From NCBI GenBank assembly GCA_947311845.1, contig CAMZMU010000089.1:21570438-21634437 (forward strand): 64,000 nucleotides of DNA. The letters run 5' to 3'. Shown here one piece after another: positions 12,893 through 22,533 of this stretch. Position numbers and translations under genes: made by a program. The notes below the pieces were generated by a model. That model saw only the letters and a list, made by a program, of their open reading frames with translations. It searched no databases and was not told the DNA's origin. Each line of letters starts with the position of its first letter. Position 1 is the stretch's first letter. Origin of the DNA: Poa pratensis. Taxonomy: Eukaryota; Streptophyta; Magnoliopsida; Poales; Poaceae.

Positions 12893-14682
12893 CTAGCAAG
12901 CTGCTGCTGCTGCTGCATGCGACGGCGAGGTATCTAGCTTGATCCTCGCCCTCGTGCCCCTGCAGCGCCTTCCATGAAGTAGAAGCTCCAAGGTTTCTGG
13001 TTTATCACTACTTAGCTTTCCGGCTACCATCACGAGTTCTTTTCCGGCGCTCCTTGGAGCCACCAGGCTTCGATTGGGTAGACCGGGCATGAGGAATAGG
13101 CACACGATGCTCACCAGCCAAAGCAGGGAAACCAACGGCAGGGTTTCTGCAAACAGGAAATGATATCATTTAGCACAGGGGTAATGATTTAGATCATCGC
13201 GCAAGATTGTATCAATATTGGATAAAGTTTAAACTTATATCAGTAAATGGTGAGCCATCGAGTCAGAGTAAGAAAATGCAAGCTAAGGTGTGGTTATTTA
13301 CAAGATTACATTAGTGTACACATTTAACTAAGATATCACCAATCTAACTAGATTTGCCGAGTGTATGAGTGTTCCATAGGCTAATTAGCTTAACCCAATC
13401 GTATCCATGATTTCAAGTCGCATGAGCACAAGGTAACACACCAGTTCTTTGCCAGCATGGCTGAGGAATCAAAGCCAATTAGCAAGAGATAATGTGTTCA
13501 TTCAGCCCCAATTAGCAAGAGATAATTTGTTCATTCAAACTTATGGTGACGAATATATGGGGATGCATCATCTTACCCGTGAGTACGGCAGACTCCTGCG
13601 TGGCTGTGTGAACACCAACGGGCCTATCTTTCAACATGCTCTGCCGCAGTGCCATGTTCTCAGCTACGCAGCACTGAAGTGCGTAGCTGAGGCGGCGACA
13701 CTCAGCATCGAGATACTTGTTCTTCGTCTCCAAATCCTTCACATATGACTTCTTCCTCTCCCTCGACTTCATGGCAGAATCCCTGTTCCTCATTTGCCTG
13801 ATAAATTCACAACATAGGGAGCTTGTATGAGTCTAAAAGGCCCAACCACACTTGTAACTGAGAAAACAAACATCTCCAGTTCTTAAACAAGAATACTGGA
13901 TATTTCCAGTCTGGTTAAGGATTTTTTAACCAAGAGGTATACAAATGTAGCCCAACGCTTATACCCCGCAATCCCACATGACAACTGACAAGTGATACAT
14001 GTGACCTCAGTGTAGTGCAAATTTATTGGAATAATTAACATTGACCTAAACATATCTGCAAGCTGAAGAGTGTCACAATTTTGCAGGTGGAGTATGAGAA
14101 TGGCCCTCTTAGATAAATTATTCAATCGGAACGTAAGTACCATCCTTAGGTAACTGGATGCAAATTCGTAAGTTTTACAGATAAACATGATCACAGAAAA
14201 TCCCCAATTTCAGATGATATGCTGCGGTAAGTAACAGAGTTGGCATACCTCCTCTTCTTCTTGCTGACGGGATCATCGCCATCAACCTTCTCCCCATCCA
14301 CATCCGTCTCCGGAGTCACCATCTCCACCTCCGACTCCGGCGTCACCACCTCCGCCTCCCCTTCGTCCCTCCCGGAGTCCCCATCCGTGCTGCCCCCAGC
14401 CTCGCCGCCCTCCCCGGCGTCGAACAGCGCGTCGAAGAACTCGTCGACGCTGATCCCCTCCACCCCCTCCGCCTCCGCCGCCTCCTCCTCCATCAGAAAC
14501 CTCTCGATCTCCGACAGCACCTCCCCGCCGGCGGGGGTCGCCCGGGAGGTCACCGACTCCGGCGACCCCGCCTCCGCATCGGGCGGAGGCGGGAACGGGG
14601 ACGGGGCGAGGAGGTCAGAGACGGCGGCGGATTCGCCGGCGAAGGAGGCGAGGAGGGCGTCCAGGTCGAGGTCGGCGTCCAT
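12893..14682 (-). CDS. bZIP60: ER-stress bZIP transcription factor (bZIP60 / OsbZIP50 type), membrane-anchored form
   Basis: Three exons: 14249-14682 (start MDADLDLDALLASFAGES), 13577-13797 and 12893-13146, giving 302 residues with all phases consistent. The N-terminus is acidic and ends in a KKKRR basic cluster. Exon 2 carries the bZIP basic region (QMRNRDSAMKSRERKKSYVK, with the N-x7-R signature) and a leucine zipper. Exon 3 encodes a hydrophobic segment (LPLVSLLWLVSIVCLFLMPG, the expected transmembrane anchor) and an ER-side tail LETLLHGRR-like (LELLLHGRR) ending in HAAAAAAC. This family resides in the ER membrane and is activated when IRE1 cuts its mRNA, dropping the anchor and adding a nuclear targeting tail. 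Exon 3 carries the hairpins and an overlapping open frame for that product (see the separate entries). The reading frame is intact. Confidence 0.93.
13008..13118 (-). CDS. bZIP60: Alternative-frame C-terminus of IRE1-spliced bZIP60
   Basis: After removal of 20 nt the downstream frame shifts by two. This frame is open from the cut site to a TAG at 13008-13010 and encodes AGEHRVPIPHARSTQ followed by SKPGGSKERRKRTRDGSRK and AK. The basic run ERRKR...SRKAK is a convincing nuclear localisation signal and replaces the transmembrane anchor encoded by the unspliced frame. The same DNA is therefore read in two frames. The third frame closes early with TGA. Confidence 0.8.
   Translation of the reverse strand, partial: AGEHRVPIPHARSTQSKPGGSKERRKRTRDGSRKAK
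13108..13147 (-). promoter_or_regulatory. IRE1 twin stem-loop (unconventional splice sites)
   Basis: In the mRNA the first hairpin is GGAAACC, loop CTGCCGTT, then GGTTTCC. Its first base comes from the end of exon 2, so the stem is completed across the exon 2/3 junction. The second hairpin is TGCTT, loop TGGCTGGT, GAGCA (13108-13125, one G-U pair). Cuts after CTG in loop 1 and after TTG in loop 2 would remove exactly 20 nt (13119-13138), the size reported for rice OsbZIP50/74. The hairpins are seen directly; the cut positions are inferred from family knowledge. Confidence 0.8.
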
Positions 14683-14733
14683 GGGATGGGTGTGATGGTG
14701 AGATCTTTTTGTCTCGGTCTCTCCGATCAGCGG

Positions 14734-14741
14734 TTATATAG
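14734..14741 (-). promoter_or_regulatory. TATA box of bZIP60
   Basis: CTATATAACC on the minus strand, about 55 bp upstream of the ATG at 14682. This leaves room for only a short 5' UTR. Confidence 0.55.
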
Positions 14742-14824
14742 CGGACTCGTGTAGCTCGGTTGCTTGCTTCGCGAGGAAGGAGGGGAAAGTTCGTGGGAGT
14801 TGCGTACAGAGGGATGGGTGGGAC

Positions 14825-14855
14825 CCACGCGGCGTGGTGCCGTGGCCTGGCCAAT
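14825..14855 (-). promoter_or_regulatory. ERSE-like cluster upstream of bZIP60
   Basis: CCACG half-sites lie at 14825-14829 and, inverted, at 14833-14837 and 14841-14845, next to a CCAAT box (14851-14855). The CCAAT and CCACG parts are those of ER-stress response elements. The spacing here (ATTGG, 5 nt, CCACG on the minus strand) does not match canonical ERSE (N9) or ERSE-II (N1), so this is only suggestive. Confidence 0.35.
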
Positions 14856-14899
14856 GGGAGCGATCGAATGCGCCACGTTGATTTGTGGGCTTTATCTAG

Positions 14900-15470
14900 G
14901 ATTTGGGCCGCTATCATTGCGACGGGCTGTTTGGCAGGCCGAAAAAAAATTCATGGCCTGATAACCATTCTTCCGCTAAATAAACGACCTCACCTAACCG
15001 TAAATGATGCATATGTCATGTTTTTTTACAAAAAAAAGACTAACCATAAAATTAAAAAACTCACCTTCCCTCCCAAGGGTTCTCAAAAAAGATCTTTCTC
15101 TCAACGAAAAGAAAAAGATAACCATTATTTGGACAAGCAAGTCGTGTCTTTTTCTTTTCTCGAAAGAAAATCATGTTTTTCTTGGGACGAGAAAACACGT
15201 ATTTCTACACATCTATTTCATGTTGTCAACGTCGTGGACAATCAGAATTCTTGTGAGATACATAGGTTAATATGAATATAGTAAATCGCCCCAAGGGATC
15301 ATAGAATAGACAACGTCTTCTAAACAACTCGGGAGAAGAGAAGGGGTGTATTATTGTAGAGAATGTCTTGGTCGAATGGAATGAATTAGAAGATGGGGGC
15401 AAATCAAGCACATATGGACTTGTAATGGCATAATGTGCATGTTTCAGTGTATAAGTTCATTACTCGTGTA
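14900..15470. other. Intergenic
   Basis: No gene or element with convincing ends. AT-rich with A/T homopolymer stretches. Confidence 0.4.
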
Positions 15471-15593
15471 CTCCCTCCGTCCAATAATAACCGTCTCAAG
15501 TTTGTTCAAAAGTAGATGTATCCATACATGTTTCATGTCTAGATACATCCATTTTTTGTCAAACTTGAGACGGTTATTATTGGACGGAGGGAG
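15471..15593. mobile_element. Stowaway MITE
   Basis: A 123-bp near-perfect inverted repeat beginning CTCCCTCCGTCCAATAATAA and ending in its complement, with TA target duplications at 15469-15470 and 15594-15595. Mariner-type non-autonomous element. Confidence 0.95.
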
Positions 15594-15595
15594 TA

Positions 15596-16002
15596 CTTAA
15601 TTTAGAAATAATTGTGACTTTGTTGACTTGTTCATCAAGAAGTCGATGCAAATGCATGGACATTCCAAACTCAAAATCCTTAATTATGCCTTCTTCTAAT
15701 ATATCAACTTGAAGTAATCAATATAAGAATTCTCACTCTAGACCCGAGAGGTCTTGTTTATATGTTAATACAACCTCAAATTAAGCTCTTCAAACATGCC
15801 ATAACTGTGAAGCAGAGGTTGCGGTAGTTATGGAGAGCTTGCCCTTGGTTATGCAACATATGGAGTTACCAATCTTGCTTCATTTCGATATGTGAAATGA
15901 CGTGAAGGCTTTGGGCTAACCACGCTTACCCAACTACTCAATGAGATTGAAAGTTCATTTAATGGGAATAGGGGGATCATGCACTAAATAGGGTTGCTCA
16001 TG
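15596..16002. other. Intergenic
   Basis: I see no gene or repeat with defined ends here. Confidence 0.35.
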
Positions 16003-16004
16003 TA

Positions 16005-16157
16005 CTCCCTCCGTTCCAAATCTCCGTTCCAAATTAGATGTCTTTCATTTGTCCACATGCGGATGTATCTATACATTAGATGTCTTCCATTTGTCCACAT
16101 GCGGATGTATCTATACATGTAGACAAATGGAAGACATCTAATTTGGAACGGAGGGAG
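16005..16157. mobile_element. Stowaway MITE with internal duplication
   Basis: CTCCCTCCGTTCCAAAT at the left end, complementary to the right end, with TA at 16003-16004 and 16158-16159. A roughly 41-bp internal unit (TTAGATGTCTTTCATTTGTC...) is repeated in tandem, and CCGTTCCAAAT is doubled at the left end. Confidence 0.9.
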
Positions 16158-16159
16158 TA

Positions 16160-17008
16160 TTAGCCAATTGCGCTAGAACTATGGTTCGTCACTTTTCGGA
16201 TTCTGTATCACGGCTTAATTTAGCCGAGTGTAACCATATTCATGAGTGAAGGGACAAATCTTACCCTATGTGGGTTCTACTGTCAACTGCCATTGAATAG
16301 GTAATCAATGTTTTTTACGAGTTTATGCACAGGAAATAGGTCCGGTCGTAGGAAAGGCGAGGTAGATGGTTACCCTACATAAAAGGTCTATCGATAAGAT
16401 GCTATCTTATTTTTTGGACGTTTATACGTGTATTTTTTTTAGTCATAGCACTATGAAGAGGCGTTGGAGGACACATTGTCCATTGATGTGGCGCTAAAGG
16501 CAGTCAAATGCTACATGTACGAATTATTATGACTTAGGTCTTCATGCAACTTGGGGCTCTTATTTGTCACCTCGTATGTGAGGTGTTTTTCTATGTTGAA
16601 TTGTCTCTTTGAATCTCGATGTAGATGTTTTTTGGCTCTTTTGTTGGTTGTATCGAGCTAACTAATATAAAAGCAAACTTTGTGTAAGAAAAACTGAGTT
16701 TTTCTTTTTGACATCGTTTTGTGGTGAATTTTCTTTTTCAGTTTTTTAAGGTCAAATTTCATATTTATTTTTTTATCGTTTCCAGTGTACTCTACAACCC
16801 AGTAGGCCCAAATATTACTCTAAGGCCCATCCGAAGGAAATGTCCGGAACTTTGCCCAGAATGGGAGTTTTCCCCACATGTCCTCGTCCGATCTCCTTCT
16901 CCTCCTCCTCAATCCCTACTCCACTCTGCTCTAAAACCCTACACGCCAACTAGCAATCAGGCCTCGCCGGAGCCGCGTTACCCGAAGGCTAGGCTCGCGG
17001 CGCTCACC
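16160..17008 (+). other. Upstream region/5' UTR of the MATH-BTB gene
   Basis: AT-rich to about 16790, then a C/T-rich leader with CTCCTTCTCCTCCTCC just before the start codon. The upstream in-frame extension from 16721 has no MATH-like features and is treated as non-coding. Confidence 0.4.
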
Positions 17009-18126
17009 ATGTCGCCCACCGCCACTGCCTCCGCCATCGTCACCGAGAAGTCGAGCAGGTGCCACCACCTCAAGGTCGACGGCTACTCAAGCCTCAAGGG
17101 CCTCCCCAACGGTGAGCGCCTCAGTTCCTGCCCTTTCACCGTCGGAGGCCATCGCTGGAGAATCGACTACTACCCTAACGGCGTCCATCGGGAGAGCGCG
17201 GGCCACGTGTCCGTCTACCTCGCCCTCGACGAGAACGTGGACAAGGAAGTGAGGGCGCGGTTCCAGTTTGGCTTCAAGGCGGAGAAGCCAGGGACCTTCT
17301 TCCGCAAGAAGGCCAAGCCAGCACCGTGGGAACTAGTTGAGCCTCGGGAATGGGGACCAGCAACACCAGTTGAGCACAACTTCCGCAGCCAGGAATCCTG
17401 GGGGTACGCAAAGTTCGTGCCATGGAACTCCTTGGAGAAATCCAAGCATCTCAAGGGCGATTCATTCACAATCAGGTGCGACATCGACGTCTTCAACGGT
17501 GTCCGCACCGTCGGCACCGAGGAGAGGGCAAAGGAAGAAGCTCCCAAGTTCGTCTCCGTGCCCCCGTCCGACCTGAACCAGCACCTCGGCGGCCTCCTCC
17601 TCACCGAAAAGGGCGCCGATGTGGTGTTCGAGGCTGGCGGCGAGACATTTGCTGCGCACCGCTGCGTGCTCGCGGCCCGGTCGCCGGTCTTCAGCGCGGA
17701 GCTCTTTGGCTCCGCTCAATGAAGGAGGGCAACCCCGACGATATGATCCGCATAGATGACATGGAGGCGCAGGTGTTCAAGGCTCCGCTCTGTTTTGTCT
17801 ACACCGACTCGTTGCCGGAGATGAGAAAAGAAGGCGAAGATGCCATGTGCCAGCATCTGCTTGTCGCGGCAGACAAGTACAACATGGAGAGGATGAAGCT
17901 GATATGTGAGGACAGGCTGTGCAACTACATCGATGTGGGCACTGTGGTGAACCTCTTGACACTGGCTGAACTGCGCCACTGCCGTGGCCGGAAGAATGCG
18001 TGCTTCGCTTTTCTCAGCTCTCCGGCGAATATGAGGGCCGCCATGGCCAGCGAGGGCTTCGAGAACCTAAGCGCAACGTGGCCCTCTGTTCTGAAAGAGT
18101 TGATCGGCGTGTGCTCGGCACCCTAG
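17009..18126 (+). pseudogene. MATH-BTB protein gene broken by a 5-base insertion
   Basis: MATH-BTB (MBTB/BPM) proteins are CUL3 ubiquitin-ligase adaptors and are greatly expanded in grasses as intronless genes. The first frame (ATG 17009) encodes a MATH domain (KVDGYSSLKGLPNGERLSSC, GGHRWRIDYYPNG, FTIRCDIDVFNG) and the first half of the BTB domain (LLLTEKGADVVFEAGGETFA, AHRCVLAARSPVFSAELFGS). It then stops at TGA 17720-17722. The second frame resumes at ATG 17719 with MKEGN...IRIDDMEAQVFKA, YNMERMKLICEDRLC and a BACK-like tail ending KELIGVCSAP (stop 18124-18126). Family members read ELFG-x-MKEG without interruption, so the extra GCTCA at 17714-17718 is the break. The truncated product would keep MATH but lack a working BTB domain. 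A sequencing error is less likely for a 5-base non-homopolymer insertion. Confidence 0.8.
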
Positions 18127-18174
18127 TTCACCCATGCTCATTCTTCTAGCAATGGTAACATGCTAATTATCGTG

Positions 18175-18317
18175 TTGGGTAGCTTTATTGTTGCAGCAAT
18201 GTTATCCTCTGGTTTCTAAAGCTATGACCTCCGTTATTTCTATTGGTATATATGATGACATCTATCCTAAATTGCTAAGGAGTTATTACAAACTAGTTTC
18301 ACTTTGTGTCTATGTCG
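18175..18317. repeat. Duplicated segment, copy A left part
   Basis: This matches 23127-23265 nearly base for base (TTATCCTCTGGTTTCTA..., CTAAGGAGTTATTACAAACT). Its continuation is at 22880 on the far side of the CACTA element, showing that the element inserted into copy A. Confidence 0.85.
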
Positions 18318-18399
18318 CACTAGTACAGAACGACACATCGGAAACGGGCCAAAAAGCCCATCGGAAACGGAAAAAGGGTCCGTGTCCCCGACCCTGTCA

Positions 18400-19560
18400 C
18401 TGATGTGAAGGCTCTCATCGGCAACGGACAAGAAAAACCGTCACCGATGAGGCTTGATTTTGGCTACGGTTGCCATCCAATCTCCGTTGCCGATGTATCT
18501 GGACATCAGAAACGGAGATTCTGTTTTACTCGTTTGTATTGAGGTTTTTCATAAGCCTACAGCAGCAATACAGTTGCCAATTGACATTCAAAATATCACA
18601 GCAGAAGCACAAAGTTGCTAGCAAAACCGTTCATAACGTATATAACAATTGTCACCATTACATAGCATCAAAAGATGAGTTAGACATGCTTCGCTAATCC
18701 TATCATTCTCATGCCTCCCTAAACTGCAGCTAAGGCTTGCTCCCTAAACACACATCCACAAAATAGCTGGAGAAACTGAAAAAACAGAAACTACACCAAA
18801 CCAAATTGCCAAATTCTTCATACTGAGGCTTGCTCCATCTTGGACGGTGTCGCCGAAATATAATAATATCACCGCTCTGACATTTCGGCCACACTGTCCA
18901 AGACACTCTTAATTAAAAAAGTGTTTTTAACAGTGCAGCGAAACGTCACAATAGCGACGGTTCACGGATATGATCCCACTTTATAAGGGAGCCCCCTTTA
19001 TAAGTAGCACATTTAAAGTTTGTTCGGATCAGCTTTGTGTTTCTGGATAAAAATACATGGATTGATAGTTAGAGAAGAGCCAAAATATGATGCTACATGA
19101 CATAGATATAATTTAATGTGAAAACAGTTCACACCTTTAAGCGCCTATATCCGTGTGCTTGCAGTCCGATCAAACGATTTGGAGGCATAACTTGAAGGTG
19201 ATGTTTCTTTCAAGAGCCTCACCATTTTTTATACAGTGTCGCCGAAATACTATTACTTCATACACTAGCTACACAAAACAATAACGAGGATTAGCACATT
19301 GACAAAAAGTTGTGACTGGATCTATTCATCATCGGTAGTACTACAAAGAGTTGAAATTAATTCACCCTACTAGACTTTAAAATAGTGCAAGATACTAGAC
19401 AAGTTTTCTATATACTAGACAAGTTTTCTATGCTAGACTAGAAAACTAGACAGAAACAATAAAGTGCAAGATACTAGACGAGTTTTCTATATACTAGACA
19501 AGTTCTATATACTAGACAAGTTCTATATAAAACCAATTGATGAACTAGTTCATGAGCTGA
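18400..19560. other. CACTA left arm, non-coding
   Basis: No gene seen. Short repeats of ATACTAGACAAGTTTTCTAT occur at about 19390-19530. Confidence 0.5.
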
Positions 19561-19586
19561 GCGATTTAGACCTCATATTTTCTTCT

Positions 19587-19800
19587 CCGTGGACGGCGCC
19601 TCCAGATCGGCCACCTCCTCCTCCGTGGACGGCGCCTCCAGATCGGCCACATCCTCCACCGTGGACTGCGCCTCCAGATCGGCCACCTCCTCCTCCGTGG
19701 ACGGCGCCTCCACATCGGCCACCTCCTCCACCGTGGACGTCGCCTCCAGATCGGCCACCTCCTCCTCCGTCGACGGCGGCCTCCAGATCGGCCTCCGTTG
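19587..19800. repeat. 36-bp coding minisatellite
   Basis: Units start at 19587, 19623, 19659, 19695 and 19731, plus a partial unit at 19767, each beginning CCGTGGACGGCGCCTCCAGA. The 36-bp period keeps the frame on both strands, which explains the Pro-rich plus-strand ORF and the STEEEVADLEA repeats on the minus strand. Confidence 0.95.
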
Positions 19801-19883
19801 ACGGCGGATCCGCCACAACTGCTGCATCACCACCCGACGAATGATCTGTTCCAGCTCCGCGTGGCCCAGAGGACGCGGGGCAT

Positions 19884-21448
19884 TGATACGTCTCAAACGT
19901 ATCTATAATTTTTGATGTTCCATGCTTGTTTTATACCAATTGCTACATGTTTTGCATCTACTTTATATCACTTTTATACATTTTTTGGGACTAACCTATT
20001 AACAAGATGCCGAAGTGCCAGTTCTTGTTTTCTGCTGTTTTTGTATTCCAGAAAAGCTAGTCTGGAAATATTCTCGGAATTGGACGAAACTTCACGGGGG
20101 ATGCTATTTTATCAGAACACACCTGAAGGACCAAAGGAGCAACGAAGAGGAGCCAGGAGGGCCTCACACGCACCTAGGGCGCGGGGCCCCCCTCTGGCGC
20201 GCCCTAGGGTGGTGTGGGCCCTCGGGGGTCGTCAGCCGCCGCCCTTTCGCCTACTTATCCCCCCGACGCGAAAACCCTAAGGGCCTGAGCCAATATCCAC
20301 GAAAAGTTCCAGAGATGCCGCCGCCGTCAACCCTAGCTCGGGAGGGTCCAGAACCTCTTCCCGGCACCCTGCCGGAGAGGGGAATCGTCACCGGAGGCTT
20401 CTACATCGCCATGCCTGCCTCCGGAGTGATGCGTGAGTAGTTCATCCTTTGACTACGGGTCCATAGCAGTAGCTAGATGGTTGTCTCTCCAATTTGTGCC
20501 ATTTGTGAGCTGCCCTACATGATCAAGATCATATTATTGTAATGCTACATGTTGTGTTTGCTGGGATCCGATGAATATTGAATACTATGTCAAGTTGATT
20601 ATCAATCTATGCCCTATGTTATTTAAGATCTTGCATGCTTTCCGTTACTCGTAGATGCTTTGGCCAAGTAGATGCTTGTAACTCCAAGAGAGAGTATTTA
20701 TGCTAGATAGTGGGTTCATGCCTCCGGTAATCTGGGAGAGTGACAGCAACTTCTAAGGTTGCGGATGTGCTGTTGCCACTAGGGATAACCTAACAATGCT
20801 ATGTCCACAGTCATATGTATTTGTTTACATTTTACTTAATGCAATTATCCGTTGCTTGCAACTTAATACCAACGGGGGACTCGGATGACAACCCGGCGGT
20901 GGATTATTAGTCATAGACGCTGTTGGATGACGGTCTATGTATTATGTCGTAATGCCCAATTAAATATCATAGTAATCATCATGTCATATATATGCATTGT
21001 CATGCGCTCACTATTTGTCAATTGCCCAGCTGTAATTTGTTCACCAAACATGTTAGTTATCTTTTATGGAGAGACACCACTAGTGAACTGTGGACCCCGG
21101 TCCATTCTTTTACACTGATTAAACCACAACAAACTGCAAACTGTTCCTTTTTCATTCTCTGCAATTTAATACTCATTTTCCACACCATACGTTTAATCCT
21201 TTGTTTTCAGCAAGCCGGTGAGATTGACAACCTCACTGTTTCGTTGGGGCAAAGTAGTTTGATTGTGTTGTGTGCAGATTCCACGTTGGTGATCGTGTTG
21301 CGCCGCGCGAGCCACCAACAACCTTCTGAAGAGTTGCTGCTCCTACTGGTTCGATAACCTTGGTTTCTTTCTGAGGGAAAACTTGCTGCTGAACTACATC
21401 ATACCTTCCTCTTGGGGTCTCCCAACGAGCGTGTGATTCACGCCATCA
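19884..21448 (+). mobile_element. Solo LTR, 1565 bp
   Basis: It begins TGATACGTCTCAAACGTATC and ends ...CACGCCATCA (TG...CA). The 5-bp target duplication GGCAT lies at 19879-19883 and 21449-21453. No internal retroelement sequence or second LTR is present, so this is the product of LTR-LTR recombination. It sits inside the CACTA element and interrupts a cargo ORF. Confidence 0.93.
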
Positions 21449-21888
21449 GGCATCACCGGAGGTGATCAGCCTGACGCGCTCCCACACCTGCCGCATCACA
21501 GCCGCCTCCAGATCTGCCCTATCACGAACAGATGCAGCTAGATCGGTGCGGCCGCTAGAGCCGCGGCTGCGATGGCGAGATCTAGAATCGCCGGCAGAGG
21601 AAGCCATGAGAGAGTGAGGAGAGTAAAAAGCTACAATGTGCGGCGGCTAGGGTTGAAAGATGGACAGTGAGGGAGTGAGAATGAGACTGATGGCTTGCCT
21701 CGCTAGTACATTTATAAGCACCCAATTGGCAACGGACATTTTATATAACCGTTTCCATTGGATACAAGTTCACAACTACTATGTGCTACTAATTTCCGTA
21801 GCTGCATACGACCATAATACATTCTACTGATTTTCAAAGTGCATACGAACCTAATACATTGTACTGATTTGCATAGCTGCATACGAAC

Positions 21889-22533
21889 CTAATACATTCT
21901 ACTGATTTTCATTGCTGCATACAAGTTCACACCTAACAGCAACACACAAACACACAAAATCATTCTAGCAATGCTCAGAAGAACATTTAACTGAGCTATT
22001 TCTGTTCCTTTATGCCGCTCCTTGCGCACAGCAACAACATGGTCAGATTTAGTCGAAGTGTTTGTTGGGCTCCATGCCAAACTAGCTAGAGCTGCTGCAG
22101 TGTGCGGCTTCATCTCCATGTTCGCCTTCTTGACTATCAAGGCTACATTTTCCAGCTCTGCAGCTTCCACTTCGACGCCATTAGCAAGCAGCATCTCAAC
22201 ATAATCTTCAATCCAAAAATAATAATCACAGCTCCCAGAATACTCTTCGCCCCTCCCCTGCCAAATGGTAAATCGAATCCAGAGGCAAATCAGCATCACA
22301 CATAGAATAGAATCAATCAAAACTGGTCGAAGCGTCGAACTAACCCTGTGATTTGGACACTTGAAGTAGATCCGGCCTGGGTTCAGATCCGAACGCGACA
22401 CTCGACGAATCGCGTTCTGACAGCGGCAGCAAACGCACTTCACAAGCGGCAGATCTGACCCGGCCCTGGCGGCGCAGGAGGAGGACGCATTCGATCTCCC
22501 CGACGAGCTCATGCTCTTGGCCATGGAGGACAC
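21889..22533 (-). CDS. GRF-type zinc-finger protein with C-terminal membrane segment (CACTA cargo)
   Basis: Two exons: 22345-22533 and 21889-22257, with GT-AG borders (intron GTTAGT...GGCAG), giving about 185 residues. A Ser-rich start (SMSSSGRSNASSSC) precedes a GRF zinc finger: VKCVCCRCQNAIRRVSRSDL, NPGRIYFKCPNH, then after the intron GEEYSGSCDYYFWIEDY. The C-x-C...GR-x-(F/Y)FxCP...C-x-Y-(Y/F)-FW pattern is complete. The C-terminus has a hydrophobic stretch (MILCVCVLLLGVNLYAA). Such small GRF-TM proteins are numerous in Triticeae. Reading through the intron is also open, so the splicing is inferred from domain continuity. Confidence 0.65.
   Translation of the reverse strand: MSSMAKSMSSSGRSNASSSCAARAGSDLPLVKCVCCRCQNAIRRVSRSDLNPGRIYFKCPNHRVSSTLRPVLIDSILCVMLICLWIRFTIWQGRGEEYSGSCDYYFWIEDYVEMLLANGVEVEAAELENVALIVKKANMEMKPHTAAALASLAWSPTNTSTKSDHVVAVRKERHKGTEIAQLNVLLSIARMILCVCVLLLGVNLYAAMKISRMY

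Larger units (their letters stand above)
19573..21607 (-). pseudogene. CACTA-borne ORF with acidic repeats, split by a solo LTR
   Basis: The first part runs from ATG 21605-21607 down to 21449: MASSAGDSRSRHRSRGSSGR, then TDLAASVRDRADLEAAVM. After the LTR it continues from 19883 as APRPLGHAELEQIIRRVVMQ and then five to six copies of a 12-residue repeat of the type STEEEVADLEAP, stopping at 19573. Removing the LTR and one GGCAT target copy leaves a single open frame, so the ORF predates the LTR insertion. No known domain is recognised. The repeated acidic heptad-like units suggest a coiled-coil or protein-binding surface, but the function is unknown. Confidence 0.65.

Noticed and set aside
12900..12918. 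CTG trinucleotide repeat as an expansion locus
   Set aside because: Only about five units, encoding the alanine tail of bZIP60, where a short Ala run is common in this family.
16721..17008. N-terminal extension of the MATH-BTB ORF
   Set aside because: Hydrophobic and random-looking, crosses the C/T-rich leader. Family members start shortly before the MATH domain, matching ATG 17009.
22269..22344. Read-through of the GRF gene intron
   Set aside because: The GRF motif is continuous only when this GT-AG segment is removed; the read-through peptide interrupts the finger.
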